Notes: generated from the sequence alone by a model not told the origin. Shown: positions 39,802 through 50,773, numbered from the stretch's first letter. The stretch is 64,000 bases of DNA from Crossiella sp. SN42 (GCF_023897065.1 NZ_JAMHIV010000016.1:1-64000); one strand, 5' to 3'. A program made the numbers and translations.

Positions 39802-41970
39802 TCATCCGGACGGGGGCTTCAGCAGCTCCTCGAACCGCTCCGGCGACCCGGCGGGCGCGAAGTGCCCGCCCCGCGCGGCGTCCGCGCCGATCGAGCGCCA
39901 CCACTCGGCCTGCTCCGGCGTGTCCACCCCGGCCACCACCACCCGCACCCCGGTCGCCCGCACCAGCCGGGACAGCTCCCGCAGCGCACCGGCGACCAGC
40001 GTGTCCTGCCCGGTGCGGTGCGCCTGCCGTTCCACCAGCCAGCCCGCCAGCCGGACCGCGCGCACCGGCAGGTCCTCCAGGCAGGCCAGGTCCGCGGCCG
40101 TGGTGCTGAACTCCAGCAGCTCGATCCGCACCCCGGCCGCGGCCAGCAGCCGCAGGTTCTCCGCCGCCTCACCGCCGGGGTTGACCAGCGCGGGCGCGGG
40201 CATGCCCAGCCACAGCCGGTCCGCTGGCAGCCCTGTGCTGTCCACAATGGACCGGATGTGGCCGACCAGGTCCGGGTCGGCGGCCTGGTTCGCGGTCAGC
40301 GGGACGTGCACCGGCAGGTCGCACTCCAGCCGCTCCCGCCAGTCCCGCAGCTGGGCGCAGGCCTTGCGCAGCAACGCCACTCCCAGCGTCATGATCAGTC
40401 CGGTCTGCTCGGCCAGCTCCGCGCACAGCTCGTGCCGTACCGGCCCGCGCCGCGGATGGTCCCAGTGCAGCAGCGCGTCCACACCCAGCAGCCGCTCACC
40501 GTCCATTGTGGACAGTGGTTGGTAGGTGACGGTGAGCTGCCCGGTCTCCCAGGCGCCGGGCAGCGCGGCGGCCAGCGAGGCCCACTCCCGGTCCCTGGCG
40601 TCCTGGAACGGGTCGTAGAGCGCCCACTGCGCGCAGCCGTTGCGCTTGGCCCGCGCCAGCGCCAGCTCGGCGGCCTCCAGCAGCTCCTCGGCGGTGAGGT
40701 CCCGCGCCGGGCGGTCCACCACGCCGATGCAGGCGGTGGCGGCCAGCCCGGAGTCGCCCACGTAGAGCGGTTCGGCCAGCGCGGCGGTGATCCGCTGGAT
40801 CATCCGGACCACGTCCGGCGTGCCCGGCCCGTTCCGCACCAGCAGCGCGAACTCGTCCGCGCCGAAGCGGGCCACCATCGCCTCCTCCCCGGCCACCACC
40901 GCCTTGAGCCGCCTGGCCACCGTGTCCAGCACCAGGTCGCCGACCCCCCGGCCGAGCCCGTGCGTGATCAGCGAGAAGCCGTCCAGGTCCAGGTGGTACA
41001 GGGTGATCCCGGTGGACGGGTCGGCCTGCCTGCGCACCCGTTCCAGGTTGCTGCCGAAGTACTGCCGGTTCGGCAGCTGGGTCAGCCGGTCGTGCAGCGC
41101 CTGCCGGTTCATCTGGCCCTGCAACAGCTTCAGCTCCGAGCTGTCCTCCACCACCGCGACCAGCTGCGCGCCCGGCTCGCCCGGCCGGACCGCGGCCAGG
41201 CTGAGCATGGCCCAGACCCGCTCGCCGTCGGCGCGCACCAGCCGGTGCTCGTTGCGCACCCGCGCCACCCGGCCCGACAGCAGCGAGCGGTAGGCGTTGC
41301 GCAGCGCGGCCACGTCCTCCGGATGGCTCACCTCGAACAGCGAACCCGGTGACAGCTCCTCCTTGGGCTGCCCCAGAATCGCCGCCAGCCCGTCGTTGAC
41401 CAGGGTGAACCGGCCCTCGGCGTCGGTGACCGCGACCCCGCTGGAGGTGCCGGCCAGCAGGTGCTCGAACCGGCCATGGGCCAGCACCAGCTCCCGCCGG
41501 GTGTCCTGCAGCGCCACCCGCAGCGCCTTGAGCATGGTGTCCTGCTGGGACAGGGTGTGCAGCCGGACCGCCTCGCTGTACCCGGCGGCCAGCGCGCCCA
41601 GCAGCAGCACCACCCGCTCGGCGGCGCGCGGCAGCCCGGCCAGCTCGGGTAGCGCCAGCAGTCCCTTGCCCAGCACGTCCATGGTGTGCTGCAAGGCCGC
41701 CGGGCCGGTGCAGCCCGCGGCGACCAGCTCGGCCCCGTGCGCGGTGGCCGGGTGCGCCTGGAACGGCTCGGCGCGCGCCGCGTCGACCAGCGCGTCCACC
41801 ATGGCGTCCAGGGTGCGCTGGAACTCCTCGGGTTCCAGCGGCACGTACTCGGTGGTGCTGATCTGCCCGGCCCACTTGCGGGCCAGCTTGGCCCGCGCCT
41901 TGGCGCGTTCGGCCGGGGAGAGCGGCACGGCCGCTGGGGGCCGCCCGCTCTCCGGGAAGGGCACGGTCAC
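39802..41970 (-). CDS. PAS-GGDEF-EAL protein with degenerate active sites
   Basis: A 722-residue protein. N-terminal helical region (1-160), PAS domain (about 165-290: HGRFEHLLAGTSSGVAVTDAEGRF), GGDEF domain (about 300-460) and EAL domain (about 475-715). The cyclase motif is GADEF in place of GGDEF, and the phosphodiesterase signature is GVDALLHW in place of EALLRW, so the catalytic Glu is missing; the loop-6 region is also altered (FSTTAADL). It is probably a c-di-GMP receptor or regulator, not an active enzyme, though GADEF may retain some activity. The start ATG lies near the downstream stop of the hydrolase gene (10 bp). Confidence 0.88.
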   Translation of the reverse strand: MTVPFPESGRPPAAVPLSPAERAKARAKLARKWAGQISTTEYVPLEPEEFQRTLDAMVDALVDAARAEPFQAHPATAHGAELVAAGCTGPAALQHTMDVLGKGLLALPELAGLPRAAERVVLLLGALAAGYSEAVRLHTLSQQDTMLKALRVALQDTRRELVLAHGRFEHLLAGTSSGVAVTDAEGRFTLVNDGLAAILGQPKEELSPGSLFEVSHPEDVAALRNAYRSLLSGRVARVRNEHRLVRADGERVWAMLSLAAVRPGEPGAQLVAVVEDSSELKLLQGQMNRQALHDRLTQLPNRQYFGSNLERVRRQADPSTGITLYHLDLDGFSLITHGLGRGVGDLVLDTVARRLKAVVAGEEAMVARFGADEFALLVRNGPGTPDVVRMIQRITAALAEPLYVGDSGLAATACIGVVDRPARDLTAEELLEAAELALARAKRNGCAQWALYDPFQDARDREWASLAAALPGAWETGQLTVTYQPLSTMDGERLLGVDALLHWDHPRRGPVRHELCAELAEQTGLIMTLGVALLRKACAQLRDWRERLECDLPVHVPLTANQAADPDLVGHIRSIVDSTGLPADRLWLGMPAPALVNPGGEAAENLRLLAAAGVRIELLEFSTTAADLACLEDLPVRAVRLAGWLVERQAHRTGQDTLVAGALRELSRLVRATGVRVVVAGVDTPEQAEWWRSIGADAARGGHFAPAGSPERFEELLKPPSG
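40240..40252. repeat. 13-bp near-palindrome GTCC-N5-GGAC
   Basis: GTCCACAATGGAC inside the GGDEF/EAL gene; a second copy follows at 40501. Confidence 0.45.
40501..40513. repeat. 13-bp near-palindrome GTCC-N5-GGAC
   Basis: GTCCATTGTGGAC inside the GGDEF/EAL gene, 261 bp from the copy at 40240. Both are the same variant in opposite orientation. Confidence 0.45.
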
Positions 41971-41980
41971 GGTGGACCGC

Positions 41981-43051
41981 TCAACCTGGGAAGTTCGACT
42001 TCAGCCAGTCGCGGATCGCGGTGCGGTGCACCGCCGCGTCCCGGCCGAGCGCGACCGCGTGGCCTGCCCCGCGCACCAGGTGCACGGCCAGCTTCGCCTC
42101 CGCGCTGAAGTACGGCTTCTCCCTGGCCAGCAACGTCTGCTCATCCGCGCAGGAGTAGGCGCAGAACAGGTTGTCCTTGTCCCCGTTGGCGATCAGCACC
42201 GGGACCTTGATCGCCTTGGACACCGGCAGGATGAAGCCGAACGGCAGCAGGTCGGCCACCACGGTCGCGGCCACCTGGTCCTTGGTCGCGTCATCGGCCC
42301 TGACCACCTCGGCCTCCACCGAACCGCCCTCGTGGAAGACGCCCCTGGTGCCGGGCCAGGTGGTGAGGTAGCCCGGGTCCAGGCTCCGGCCGCCGAGCAC
42401 CGGGTCCAGCAGCGAGGGCGTGATGCCCTTGACGAAGATCCCGGTCAGCGCGAGCAGGTCCATCGAGTGCGTCATGCCGGTGAGCACCACGCCGTCCACG
42501 CCGTGGTGCAGCGCCGCGGCCAGCAGCGCGATGCCCGAGCCCATGGAGTGCCCGACCAGCACCACCTTGCGGTACTTCACCCCGTCGACCGCGCCGGCCC
42601 GCAGCTTGGCCGCGACCTGGTCCACCACCCCGGCCTGGGCCGTGCCGGTGATCAGCGCGCTCAACGGTTTTGAGCTGTCGCCGCTGCCCAGGGCGTCCAT
42701 GGCGAAGGTGGCCCGCCCGGCGCGGGCCATGTCGCGCTGGTAGGAGTAGCGGCCCTGGGCGTAGGGCAGGTTCCAGTAGTGCCGGTTGTAGGTGCCGCCG
42801 TGCACCAGCAGCTGCACCGTGCCGGACGCGCCGCCGACGGGCGCGCAGTGCGTGCCGTGCACGGTCTGGCGCAGCAGGCCGAGACCGAAGGAGACCGGGA
42901 GCTTGGTCTCGGTGCAGCGGACCTGTGGTTCGGCCGCCGCGGTGAGCGGGCAAGCCAGCAGGCTGAGACAAGTGAACAGTGCGGTGCCAAGAACCCGGAG
43001 GGGTCGCACGGTGTTCCTCTTCCCGAGGGGGATGGTCAACAGAGCGTGCAT
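41981..43051 (-). CDS. Secreted alpha/beta hydrolase
   Basis: A 356-residue exported hydrolase. The N-terminus has a signal peptide (RVLGTALFTCLSLLACPLTAAAEP). LLVHGGTYNRHYW holds the oxyanion region, GHSMGSG the nucleophile Ser, a late Asp lies around NGDKDNLF, and GAGHAVAL gives the catalytic His: a complete triad. Four or more Cys suggest disulphides. Substrate unknown (ester or lipid). Start ATG 43051 has AGAGGG 7 nt upstream; GTG 43009 with AGAGG 6 nt upstream is a real alternative and would still give a signal peptide. Divergent from the methyltransferase gene. Confidence 0.88.
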   Translation of the reverse strand: MHALLTIPLGKRNTVRPLRVLGTALFTCLSLLACPLTAAAEPQVRCTETKLPVSFGLGLLRQTVHGTHCAPVGGASGTVQLLVHGGTYNRHYWNLPYAQGRYSYQRDMARAGRATFAMDALGSGDSSKPLSALITGTAQAGVVDQVAAKLRAGAVDGVKYRKVVLVGHSMGSGIALLAAALHHGVDGVVLTGMTHSMDLLALTGIFVKGITPSLLDPVLGGRSLDPGYLTTWPGTRGVFHEGGSVEAEVVRADDATKDQVAATVVADLLPFGFILPVSKAIKVPVLIANGDKDNLFCAYSCADEQTLLAREKPYFSAEAKLAVHLVRGAGHAVALGRDAAVHRTAIRDWLKSNFPG

Positions 43052-43224
43052 ACTACAACCCTCTGCGTAACAAACCGCTACCACTTGACCCGATCCGGTT
43101 AACCCGGGGCGGCATTCCGGGCGATACCCCTACCGTCCCCCTGCCAGCCAAGCGCACAGTGGCTGGTCGGCCTGGCACCCCGGCCGGGTCGCACCGTCAC
43201 CACACGATGGGATGTGTGTCTTTC

Positions 43225-44043
43225 GTGAGCACCCAGACCAGCTGGGTACCGCCCGACATCGACGTGGACCGCGCCAGCCCGGCCAGGGTCTACGACTACC
43301 TGCTCGGCGGCGCGTGGAACTTCGACGCCGACCGGCAGATGGCCGAGGCGGCCATCGCGCGGATGCCGTGGGTACGGGACCTGGCCCGGTACAACCGGTC
43401 CTTCCTCAGCCGCGCGGTCCGCTACTGCGCCGAACGCGGGATCAGCCAGTTCCTGGACCTCGGCTCGGGCATGCCGACCTCCAAGAGCGTGCACGAGATG
43501 GCCATGGAGATCGACCCGGAGTCCAGGGTGGTCTACGTGGAGCAGGAGCAGGTCGCGGTCGCGCACAGCGAGCTGATCCTGGCCTCGGTGCCCGGCGCCG
43601 GCGTACTGGGCGCGGACATGCGCGCCGCGCAGGAGGTGCTGGCCAGCCCGGTCACCAGGGAGCTGCTGGACTTCGGCGAGCCGGTCGCGGTGGTCATGGC
43701 CTCTTCACTGCACTACGTGCTCGACGCCGAGGAGGCCGCCGAGCTGGCCCGCACCTACCTGGCCGCGGTGCCGGCTGGCAGCTACCTGGTGCTCTCGCAC
43801 ATCACCGACGACGGCGCCGACGGCTCGGCCGAGGTGCGCGAGCTGGTCGAGCTCTCCCGCGCCACCACCAGCGCCGGGGTGGCCCGCTCCCGCGCCTGGA
43901 TCGCGAGCCTGTTCGACGGTCTGGACCTGGTCGACCCCGGCCTGGTCTACACCTCGCAGTGGCGGCCGAACACCCCGCTGCGACTGGTCACCGACATGCC
44001 GGCGCACGCCTCTCTGCTCGCGGCGGTGGCCCGCAAACCCTGA
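43225..44043 (+). CDS. DUF574 SAM-dependent methyltransferase (Methyltransf_19)
   Basis: A 272-residue protein whose start SWVPPDIDVDRASPARVYDYLLGG is the hallmark of the large actinomycete DUF574 family. The GTG at 43225 is chosen because family proteins begin at this position; an ATG 18 nt earlier is possible. The SAM-binding motif is FLDLGSGMPT, and VVYVEQEQVAVAHS is the ribose-binding strand. Members are numerous in actinomycetes, often beside regulators or natural-product genes, and their substrates are mostly unknown. It is followed 24 bp later by a P450 on the same strand, so they may modify the same molecule. Confidence 0.9.
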   Translation: MSTQTSWVPPDIDVDRASPARVYDYLLGGAWNFDADRQMAEAAIARMPWVRDLARYNRSFLSRAVRYCAERGISQFLDLGSGMPTSKSVHEMAMEIDPESRVVYVEQEQVAVAHSELILASVPGAGVLGADMRAAQEVLASPVTRELLDFGEPVAVVMASSLHYVLDAEEAAELARTYLAAVPAGSYLVLSHITDDGADGSAEVRELVELSRATTSAGVARSRAWIASLFDGLDLVDPGLVYTSQWRPNTPLRLVTDMPAHASLLAAVARKP

Positions 44044-44067
44044 GCCGCACAACAGGTGGAGGCCACC

Positions 44068-45402
44068 ATGAGCGCCGTCCTGCCGTCCGTCCCGGTCGCA
44101 CCGGGCCGTCTCCCCGTGCTGGGCCACCTGCCCGCCCTGACCAGGGATCCGTTGCAGTTCCTGCAAAGCCTGCGCGGCCACGGCGAGCTGGTGGCCTTCC
44201 ACCTGGGCCCCCGCGTCATCTACCTGGTGAACTCCCCTGAGCTGATCCGCCAGGTGCTGGTCACCGACGCGGCGAAGTTCCAGCGCGGCAAGGTCTTCCG
44301 CAAGGCACGGGAGCTGCTCGGCGACGGCCTGGCCACCGCCGACGACCCGGCACACCGCGAGCAGCGCCGGATCGTGCAGCCCGCCTTCCACCGCAACCGG
44401 ATCGCGGGCTACGCGCGGATCATGCGCGCGGAGATCGACCGGATCATCACCGCCTGGCCGGAGGGGCGGCGGTTCCGGTTGGACCAGCAGCTGGCCGACC
44501 TGACCCTCGGCGTGACCGCGAAAACCTTGTTCCACACCGAGTTCAGCCAGGCCGCGGTGGCCGAGATCCAGCGCTCGCTGGCCCCGGTGCTCAACGGCGT
44601 GACCAGCCGCGCGCTGCTGCCGGACTTCCTGGAACATCTGCCCATCCCGGCCAACCGCCGCTTCGACGAGGCGCTGCACCGGCTCACCTCCATTGTGGAC
44701 GAAGCCATCGCAGCCTACCGGCAGGCCGGGACCGACCACGGCGACCTGCTGTCCACCCTGGTCGCCGGGGAACCCCTGAGCGATGCGGAGATCCGCGCCC
44801 AGGTGCTCAACTTGCTGATGGCGGGCACCGAGACCACCGCGACCGCGCTGTCCTGGCTGGCCTACGAGCTCACCGTGCACCCCGAGGTCGCCGAGGCGGT
44901 GCGGCACGAGCTCACCACCGTGCTGGGCAACCGGCCGCCCACCGTCGCCGAGCTACCCGAACTGTCCTATGTGGACAGAGTGATCACCGAGACGCTGCGC
45001 CTGCACTCCCCGGTCTGGCTGCTGATGCGCACCACCGTGGAGCCGCTCCGCCTTGGCGCCACCGAACTTCCGGCCGCGGCCGAGGTGCTGGTGGTGCCGC
45101 CCACCCTGCACCGCGATCCCGCGCTGTACCCCGACCCTTTGCGCTTCCACCCGGACCGCTGGCTGCACCCGGAGGCCAGGACCTGGCGGCGCGAGCGGTT
45201 CTTCCCCTTCGGCGGCGGCCCGCACCACTGCGTCGGCGACAACTTCGCCTGGACCGAGATGACGCTGGCGGTGGCCGCGATCTACCGGCGCTGGCACCTG
45301 GTGCTGGCCCCTGGCGCCAGGGTTCGCGAGGTGACCCGCGCCTTCCTCAAACCCAGTGCGCTGCCGGTGCTCGCGACAAGGGTGGTAACCCCCCAATCCT
45401 GA
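44068..45402 (+). CDS. Cytochrome P450
   Basis: A 444-residue P450. ATG 44068 has GGTGGAGG 5 nt upstream. I-helix oxygen-activation motif AGTETT (about residue 255), K-helix ETLR, and heme loop FFPFGGGPHHCVGDNFA with the axial Cys. The N-terminal PVLGHLPALTRDP and the RWLHPEA/RFHPDRW segment place it with terpene-oxidising or fatty-acid-type bacterial P450s rather than the macrolide group; this is a rough assignment. No ferredoxin is nearby. Likely co-transcribed with the DUF574 methyltransferase. Confidence 0.94.
   Translation: MSAVLPSVPVAPGRLPVLGHLPALTRDPLQFLQSLRGHGELVAFHLGPRVIYLVNSPELIRQVLVTDAAKFQRGKVFRKARELLGDGLATADDPAHREQRRIVQPAFHRNRIAGYARIMRAEIDRIITAWPEGRRFRLDQQLADLTLGVTAKTLFHTEFSQAAVAEIQRSLAPVLNGVTSRALLPDFLEHLPIPANRRFDEALHRLTSIVDEAIAAYRQAGTDHGDLLSTLVAGEPLSDAEIRAQVLNLLMAGTETTATALSWLAYELTVHPEVAEAVRHELTTVLGNRPPTVAELPELSYVDRVITETLRLHSPVWLLMRTTVEPLRLGATELPAAAEVLVVPPTLHRDPALYPDPLRFHPDRWLHPEARTWRRERFFPFGGGPHHCVGDNFAWTEMTLAVAAIYRRWHLVLAPGARVREVTRAFLKPSALPVLATRVVTPQS
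44964..44976. repeat. 13-bp near-palindrome GTCC-N5-GGAC
   Basis: GTCCTATGTGGAC inside the P450 gene. A related one-mismatch copy, CTCCATTGTGGAC, lies at 44688-44700 in the same gene. Confidence 0.4.
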
Positions 45403-45467
45403 CCGGTTTTCGCAGGTCCCTGAGCTGCCTGGGGGACATGTAGGGGTCACCCCGGGGACATTCCCCG

Positions 45468-46409
45468 ATGATCAGGGCGGACCGGCCGACCACAGTGGGC
45501 ACTGTGATCGACCTGACCGGACTCGCCGTGCTGCTCGCGGTGGTCGGCGCGTGCTGTTACGCCGCCGCCGCCCGCGTGCAGCACTCGGCCGTGCAAGCCA
45601 CCGGTGACGGCGCGAACCTCCGGCTGGCCACCCTGTGGCGGCTGGTCCGGGACCCGCGCTGGCTGCTCGGCCTGGCGCTGCTCGGCGGCGGGACCGTGCT
45701 GCACGCGATCGCGGTGGCCATCGGACCGCTGATCGTGGTCCAGCCGGTCGGCGTGCTCGCCCTGGTGCTGGCCGCGGTGCTGGACGCGCGGCAGACCGGG
45801 CGGCGGATCAACGCCGCGGTGCTCACCCCGGTGCTGACCGCCACCCTCGGCATGGGCGGCTTCGTCGCCTTCGCCGCGGGCAGCGCCACCGGGACGCCAC
45901 CGGCCGGGGCGCTGACCGACGTGCTGCTGTTCGGCGCACTCGGCGTCGCGGCACTGATGATCATCGGCTCGCTCACCCGCGGCAATTTCCGCTGCCTCGC
46001 CCTCGGCGCGGGCGGCGGGGTGGCCTACGGCGTGGTCTCGGTGCTGGTCCGGCTGACCGCGCACCAGTTCCAGGCCGGCGCCGGGATCTCCTGGCTCGCG
46101 GTGGCCGGCGTCGCCGCCGCGCTGCTCGGCGGCGGCTGGTGCGTGCAGCAGGCCTACGCCAGCGGACGGCCGCACCACGTGGTCGCCTGCCTGACCGTGC
46201 TCGACCCGCTGGTCGCGGTCGCCATGGGCGTCGGCCTGCTCGGCGAGGCCGCCGGCACCACCCCGTGGGTGGCCGTGGCCGAGCTGACCTGCGCCGCCGT
46301 CGCGCTGGCCGGGGTCACCCTGCTCGCCCTCGCGCCCGGCACCCCTTCCCTCGAAGTCGACGACCAGCGCGCACCTGCCTGGTCAGCCCAGAACAGGACC
46401 GCATCATGA
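45468..46409 (+). CDS. DMT-superfamily membrane protein
   Basis: A 313-residue protein with about nine to ten membrane helices in the drug/metabolite transporter arrangement (LIVVQPVGVLALVLAAVLDARQTGRR in the first half, VACLTVLDPLVAVAMGVGLLGE in the second, an internal duplication). Similar DMT proteins are found beside glycosyltransferases in actinomycetes and may handle lipid or sugar precursors. Start ATG 45468; GTG 45504 is an alternative that begins right at the first helix. Its stop overlaps the glycosyltransferase start (ATGA), so the two are coupled. Confidence 0.85.
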   Translation: MIRADRPTTVGTVIDLTGLAVLLAVVGACCYAAAARVQHSAVQATGDGANLRLATLWRLVRDPRWLLGLALLGGGTVLHAIAVAIGPLIVVQPVGVLALVLAAVLDARQTGRRINAAVLTPVLTATLGMGGFVAFAAGSATGTPPAGALTDVLLFGALGVAALMIIGSLTRGNFRCLALGAGGGVAYGVVSVLVRLTAHQFQAGAGISWLAVAGVAAALLGGGWCVQQAYASGRPHHVVACLTVLDPLVAVAMGVGLLGEAAGTTPWVAVAELTCAAVALAGVTLLALAPGTPSLEVDDQRAPAWSAQNRTAS

Positions 46410-47650
46410 CCAGTCAGCGTGCTCTCCGCATCGTCATCGGCGCCGACACCTTCCCGCCGGATGTCAACGGGGCGGCCAACTTCGCCCACCGCCTGGCCTC
46501 GGGCCTGGCCGCCCAGGGCCACGACGTGCACGTGCTCTGCCCGGCCCCGGACGTCTCGGCGGAGCTGCTGGCCGGCTCGCACGCGATGGACGGGATCACC
46601 GTGCACCACGTGCGCTCGCACCGCTGGCCCTTCTACCAGAAGTTCCGGTTCTCCACCCCGTGGCAGGCGAACCGGACCGCCACCGAGCTGCTGCGCGAGC
46701 TGCAGCCGGACGTGGTGCACGTGCAGGCGCACTTCGTGGTCGGCCGCGCGCTGGCCAAGGCCGCGCCCGCGCTGGGCATCCCGCTGGTGGCCACCAACCA
46801 CTTCATGCCGGAGAACCTGTTCGCGCTGGTCAAGATGCCCGGCTGGCTGCGCGCCACCAGCGCCCGGCTGGCCTGGCGGGACCTGGTGTCGGTGTTCGGC
46901 CGCGCCCAGGTGGTCACCGCGCCCACCCCGCGCGCGGTGAAGCTGTTGCAGGACAACAAGCTCGGCCGGGAGGCGCTGGCCATCTCCTGCGGCATCGACA
47001 TCGAGAAGTACCGCCGCGCCCAGCAGCGGCAGGCCGGTCAGGGCCGGACCGTGCTGTTCGTGGGCAGGCTGGATGAGGAGAAGCGGGTCAACGAGCTGCT
47101 GGCGGCGCTGGCCAAGCTGCCCGCGGAGCTGGACGTGCGGGCCGAGATCGTCGGCGACGGCAGCTGCCGCGGCAGCCTGGAGGCGCTGGCCGACCGCCTC
47201 GGCGTGCGCGAGCGGGTCACCTTCCACGGCCACCTCAGCGACGCCGAGCTGCTCGCCGCCTACGCCCGCTGCGACCTGTTCTGCATGCCCGGCATCGCCG
47301 AGCTGCAGAGCCTGGTCACCATGGAGGCGATGGCCGCTGGCAAGCCGGTGGTGGCCGCGGACGCGATGGCCCTGCCGCACCTGGTGCGCCCCGGCCGCAA
47401 CGGCTGGCTGTTCCCGCCCGGCAACGTGCTCGCGCTGGCCGCCCGGCTCACCCAGACCCTGAGCGACCCGGAGATGCTGGCCACCATGGGCAAGGCCAGC
47501 GAGACCATGATCGCCGAGCACGCCATCGCGAACACCATCGGCCGGTTCGAGCGGATCTACCGCGACCTGGTGACCGCCGCGCCCGCCCAGCTCCGCCCGG
47601 CGCCCAAGCGGGCCCCGCGCCGGGAGCGCGAACTCTCCCGCACCGCCTGA
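46406..47650 (+). CDS. GT4-family glycosyltransferase
   Basis: A 414-residue GT-B glycosyltransferase. The N-terminal domain begins DTFPPDVNGAANFAHRLA, the usual glycine-rich acceptor loop. The C-terminal domain has VLFVGRLDEEKRVNELL, the donor-binding segment FCMPGIAELQSLVTMEAMAAGKPVVAAD with the E-x7-E-type motif, and VRPGRNGWLFPPG. The pattern fits lipid-linked transferases such as diacylglycerol or phosphatidylinositol glycosyltransferases; the acceptor is not determined. The C-terminus is Arg-rich. Translationally coupled to the upstream DMT gene. Confidence 0.92.
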   Translation: MTSQRALRIVIGADTFPPDVNGAANFAHRLASGLAAQGHDVHVLCPAPDVSAELLAGSHAMDGITVHHVRSHRWPFYQKFRFSTPWQANRTATELLRELQPDVVHVQAHFVVGRALAKAAPALGIPLVATNHFMPENLFALVKMPGWLRATSARLAWRDLVSVFGRAQVVTAPTPRAVKLLQDNKLGREALAISCGIDIEKYRRAQQRQAGQGRTVLFVGRLDEEKRVNELLAALAKLPAELDVRAEIVGDGSCRGSLEALADRLGVRERVTFHGHLSDAELLAAYARCDLFCMPGIAELQSLVTMEAMAAGKPVVAADAMALPHLVRPGRNGWLFPPGNVLALAARLTQTLSDPEMLATMGKASETMIAEHAIANTIGRFERIYRDLVTAAPAQLRPAPKRAPRRERELSRTA

Positions 47651-47702
47651 CACGTAGAATGCCTGGTCGCAGCACCCGGAAGTGATTCGCGGAAGGAAGC
47701 AC

Positions 47703-49613
<1,911 letters not shown>

Positions 49614-49622
49614 CCAACGCCG

Positions 49623-49659
49623 AGGGCCGGGCAGTGATATCCAGTCACTGCCCGGCCCT
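49623..49659 (+). terminator. Terminator of htpG
   Basis: A perfect 15-bp inverted repeat (49623-49637 with 49645-49659) with a 7-nt loop, followed by TGCGTTTGTCC. It starts 9 bp after the htpG stop and may also serve the convergent gene on the minus strand. Confidence 0.85.
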
Positions 49660-49693
49660 TGCGTTTGTCCCCTGACTTCCGCGGGTTCCGCAC

Positions 49694-50044
49694 TTAGCCT
49701 GACGGAATCGTCGCGACCGTCACCTGTCCATCCATCAGGCATTCGATGAGCACCGAACCGCCAAGCGGGTGGATCCAGAAGTGCGGCCCGGCGTCCAGGA
49801 TGTCCCGCGCGCGCCGCACCGCGACATCCGCGGGCATGGTCACGGCCGGCATCAGGTAGTTGCCCCACATGACGGCGATCCGCTCACCCCGCCGCACATA
49901 CGGGGAGAGCAGCTCCGCCGCCATCCTCACCCAGTGCTCCTCATCGTCCCACCAGAGGCGTTCTTCGAACTCCTCGGCATCCCAATAGCCGGCGGACATG
50001 TGAAATGACTCCCGGAAGTCATCCACAACGATTTCCCCGACCAT
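49694..50044 (-). CDS. Hypothetical protein, acidic, with WD-rich N-terminus
   Basis: A protein of about 116 residues with no recognised domain. It contains GYWDAEEFEERLWWDDEEHWVRMAAELL, then RRGERIAVMWGNYLMP, and ends with short strands (GGSVLIECLMDGQVTVATI). No signal peptide. The start is uncertain: ATG 50044 here, or ATG 49999 with GGGAG 9 nt upstream, which would give 101 residues. It lies downstream of the TIGR03086 gene on the same strand. The tryptophan-rich acidic beginning suggests a protein-interaction module. Confidence 0.55.
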   Translation of the reverse strand: MVGEIVVDDFRESFHMSAGYWDAEEFEERLWWDDEEHWVRMAAELLSPYVRRGERIAVMWGNYLMPAVTMPADVAVRRARDILDAGPHFWIHPLGGSVLIECLMDGQVTVATIPSG

Positions 50045-50130
50045 CTCGTCGGCCGCCCCACCGACCGCACCTTGCCGGCCCACCACACCTTTGGAAAACA
50101 TCCCACCGCCTTGGCGGCGTCCACCACCGG

Positions 50131-50724
50131 TCAGTCCGGCCAGCGCGGCGATCGCCCCAGCCACAACAAGATCCGCTCCATCGGCTCCCCCTCAGCCGGC
50201 AACGCGGCCCCAAACGCCGCCCCCGCCCGCCGCCGATCCCCATCATCCGGCACCGCGAACGCGATCCGCGACGCCACCTCCACCAGCTCCGGCGCCAGCC
50301 GGTACCGATTCCCCAGCGCCCGCGCCACATCCCACCCGTGCACCACGTAGTCGATCAGATGAAACCCGATCGCCCGCACCGCCGGGAACGAAGCACCGAA
50401 CTCCGCCAACGTGAACTCCCGCTCCCACACCCCCTCCTCCGCGAACGCCGCGAGCACCCGGTCCGCCGCCGCCCGGTACTCGCGCACCGGATCCGGCCCG
50501 AGCGGCCGCACCCGCCACACCGCGGTATCCGCCCCGTTCCCCTCGGCCGCGGCGGCGAACCCGTGGTGCTGCACGGTCATGTGCGCCAGCAGCTCCGCCA
50601 GCGTCCAGTCCGCGCACGGAGTCGGGCGCTTCAGGTCCGCGGACTCAACCCGTTCAACCGCGGCGACGCTGTCCAGTACCGCGCGGCGGTGCAGCGTCAG
50701 CAACTCATTCGTAAGCATGTGCAT
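50131..50724 (-). CDS. TIGR03086/DinB-like metal-binding protein
   Basis: A 197-residue protein of the mycothiol-dependent maleylpyruvate isomerase N-terminal group (DinB-like four-helix bundle). Conserved elements are TPCADWTLAELLAHM (with HM), IGFHLIDYVVHGWDVARALG (with HxxxxxxHxWD) and the closing RILLWLGR. The three His residues should bind a divalent metal. These proteins are linked to thiol transfer or detoxification, but most are uncharacterised. Start ATG 50724 or 50718. Divergent from a MarR gene across a palindromic site that covers its start, so probably MarR-regulated. Confidence 0.85.
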   Translation of the reverse strand: MHMLTNELLTLHRRAVLDSVAAVERVESADLKRPTPCADWTLAELLAHMTVQHHGFAAAAEGNGADTAVWRVRPLGPDPVREYRAAADRVLAAFAEEGVWEREFTLAEFGASFPAVRAIGFHLIDYVVHGWDVARALGNRYRLAPELVEVASRIAFAVPDDGDRRRAGAAFGAALPAEGEPMERILLWLGRSPRWPD

Positions 50725-50743
50725 ATGATGTGCATGCGCTTAC
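50711..50743. promoter_or_regulatory. Palindromic operator between the TIGR03086 gene and marR
   Basis: GTAAGC (50711-50716) and GCTTAC (50738-50743) are perfect inverted arms, with further imperfect symmetry inside (ATGTGCAT and TGCATG). The region is far more A/T-rich than its surroundings. It overlaps the first codons of the minus-strand gene and is 30 bp from the MarR start, as expected for a MarR operator. Confidence 0.6.
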
Positions 50744-50773
50744 GATCTGGTCAACCCCAGTACGCTGCTCGGC

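Noticed and set aside
43225-45402. Methyltransferase and P450 as tailoring enzymes of the lanthipeptide locus
   Set aside because: They are more than 4 kb beyond the last locus gene, with three unrelated genes on the opposite strand in between.
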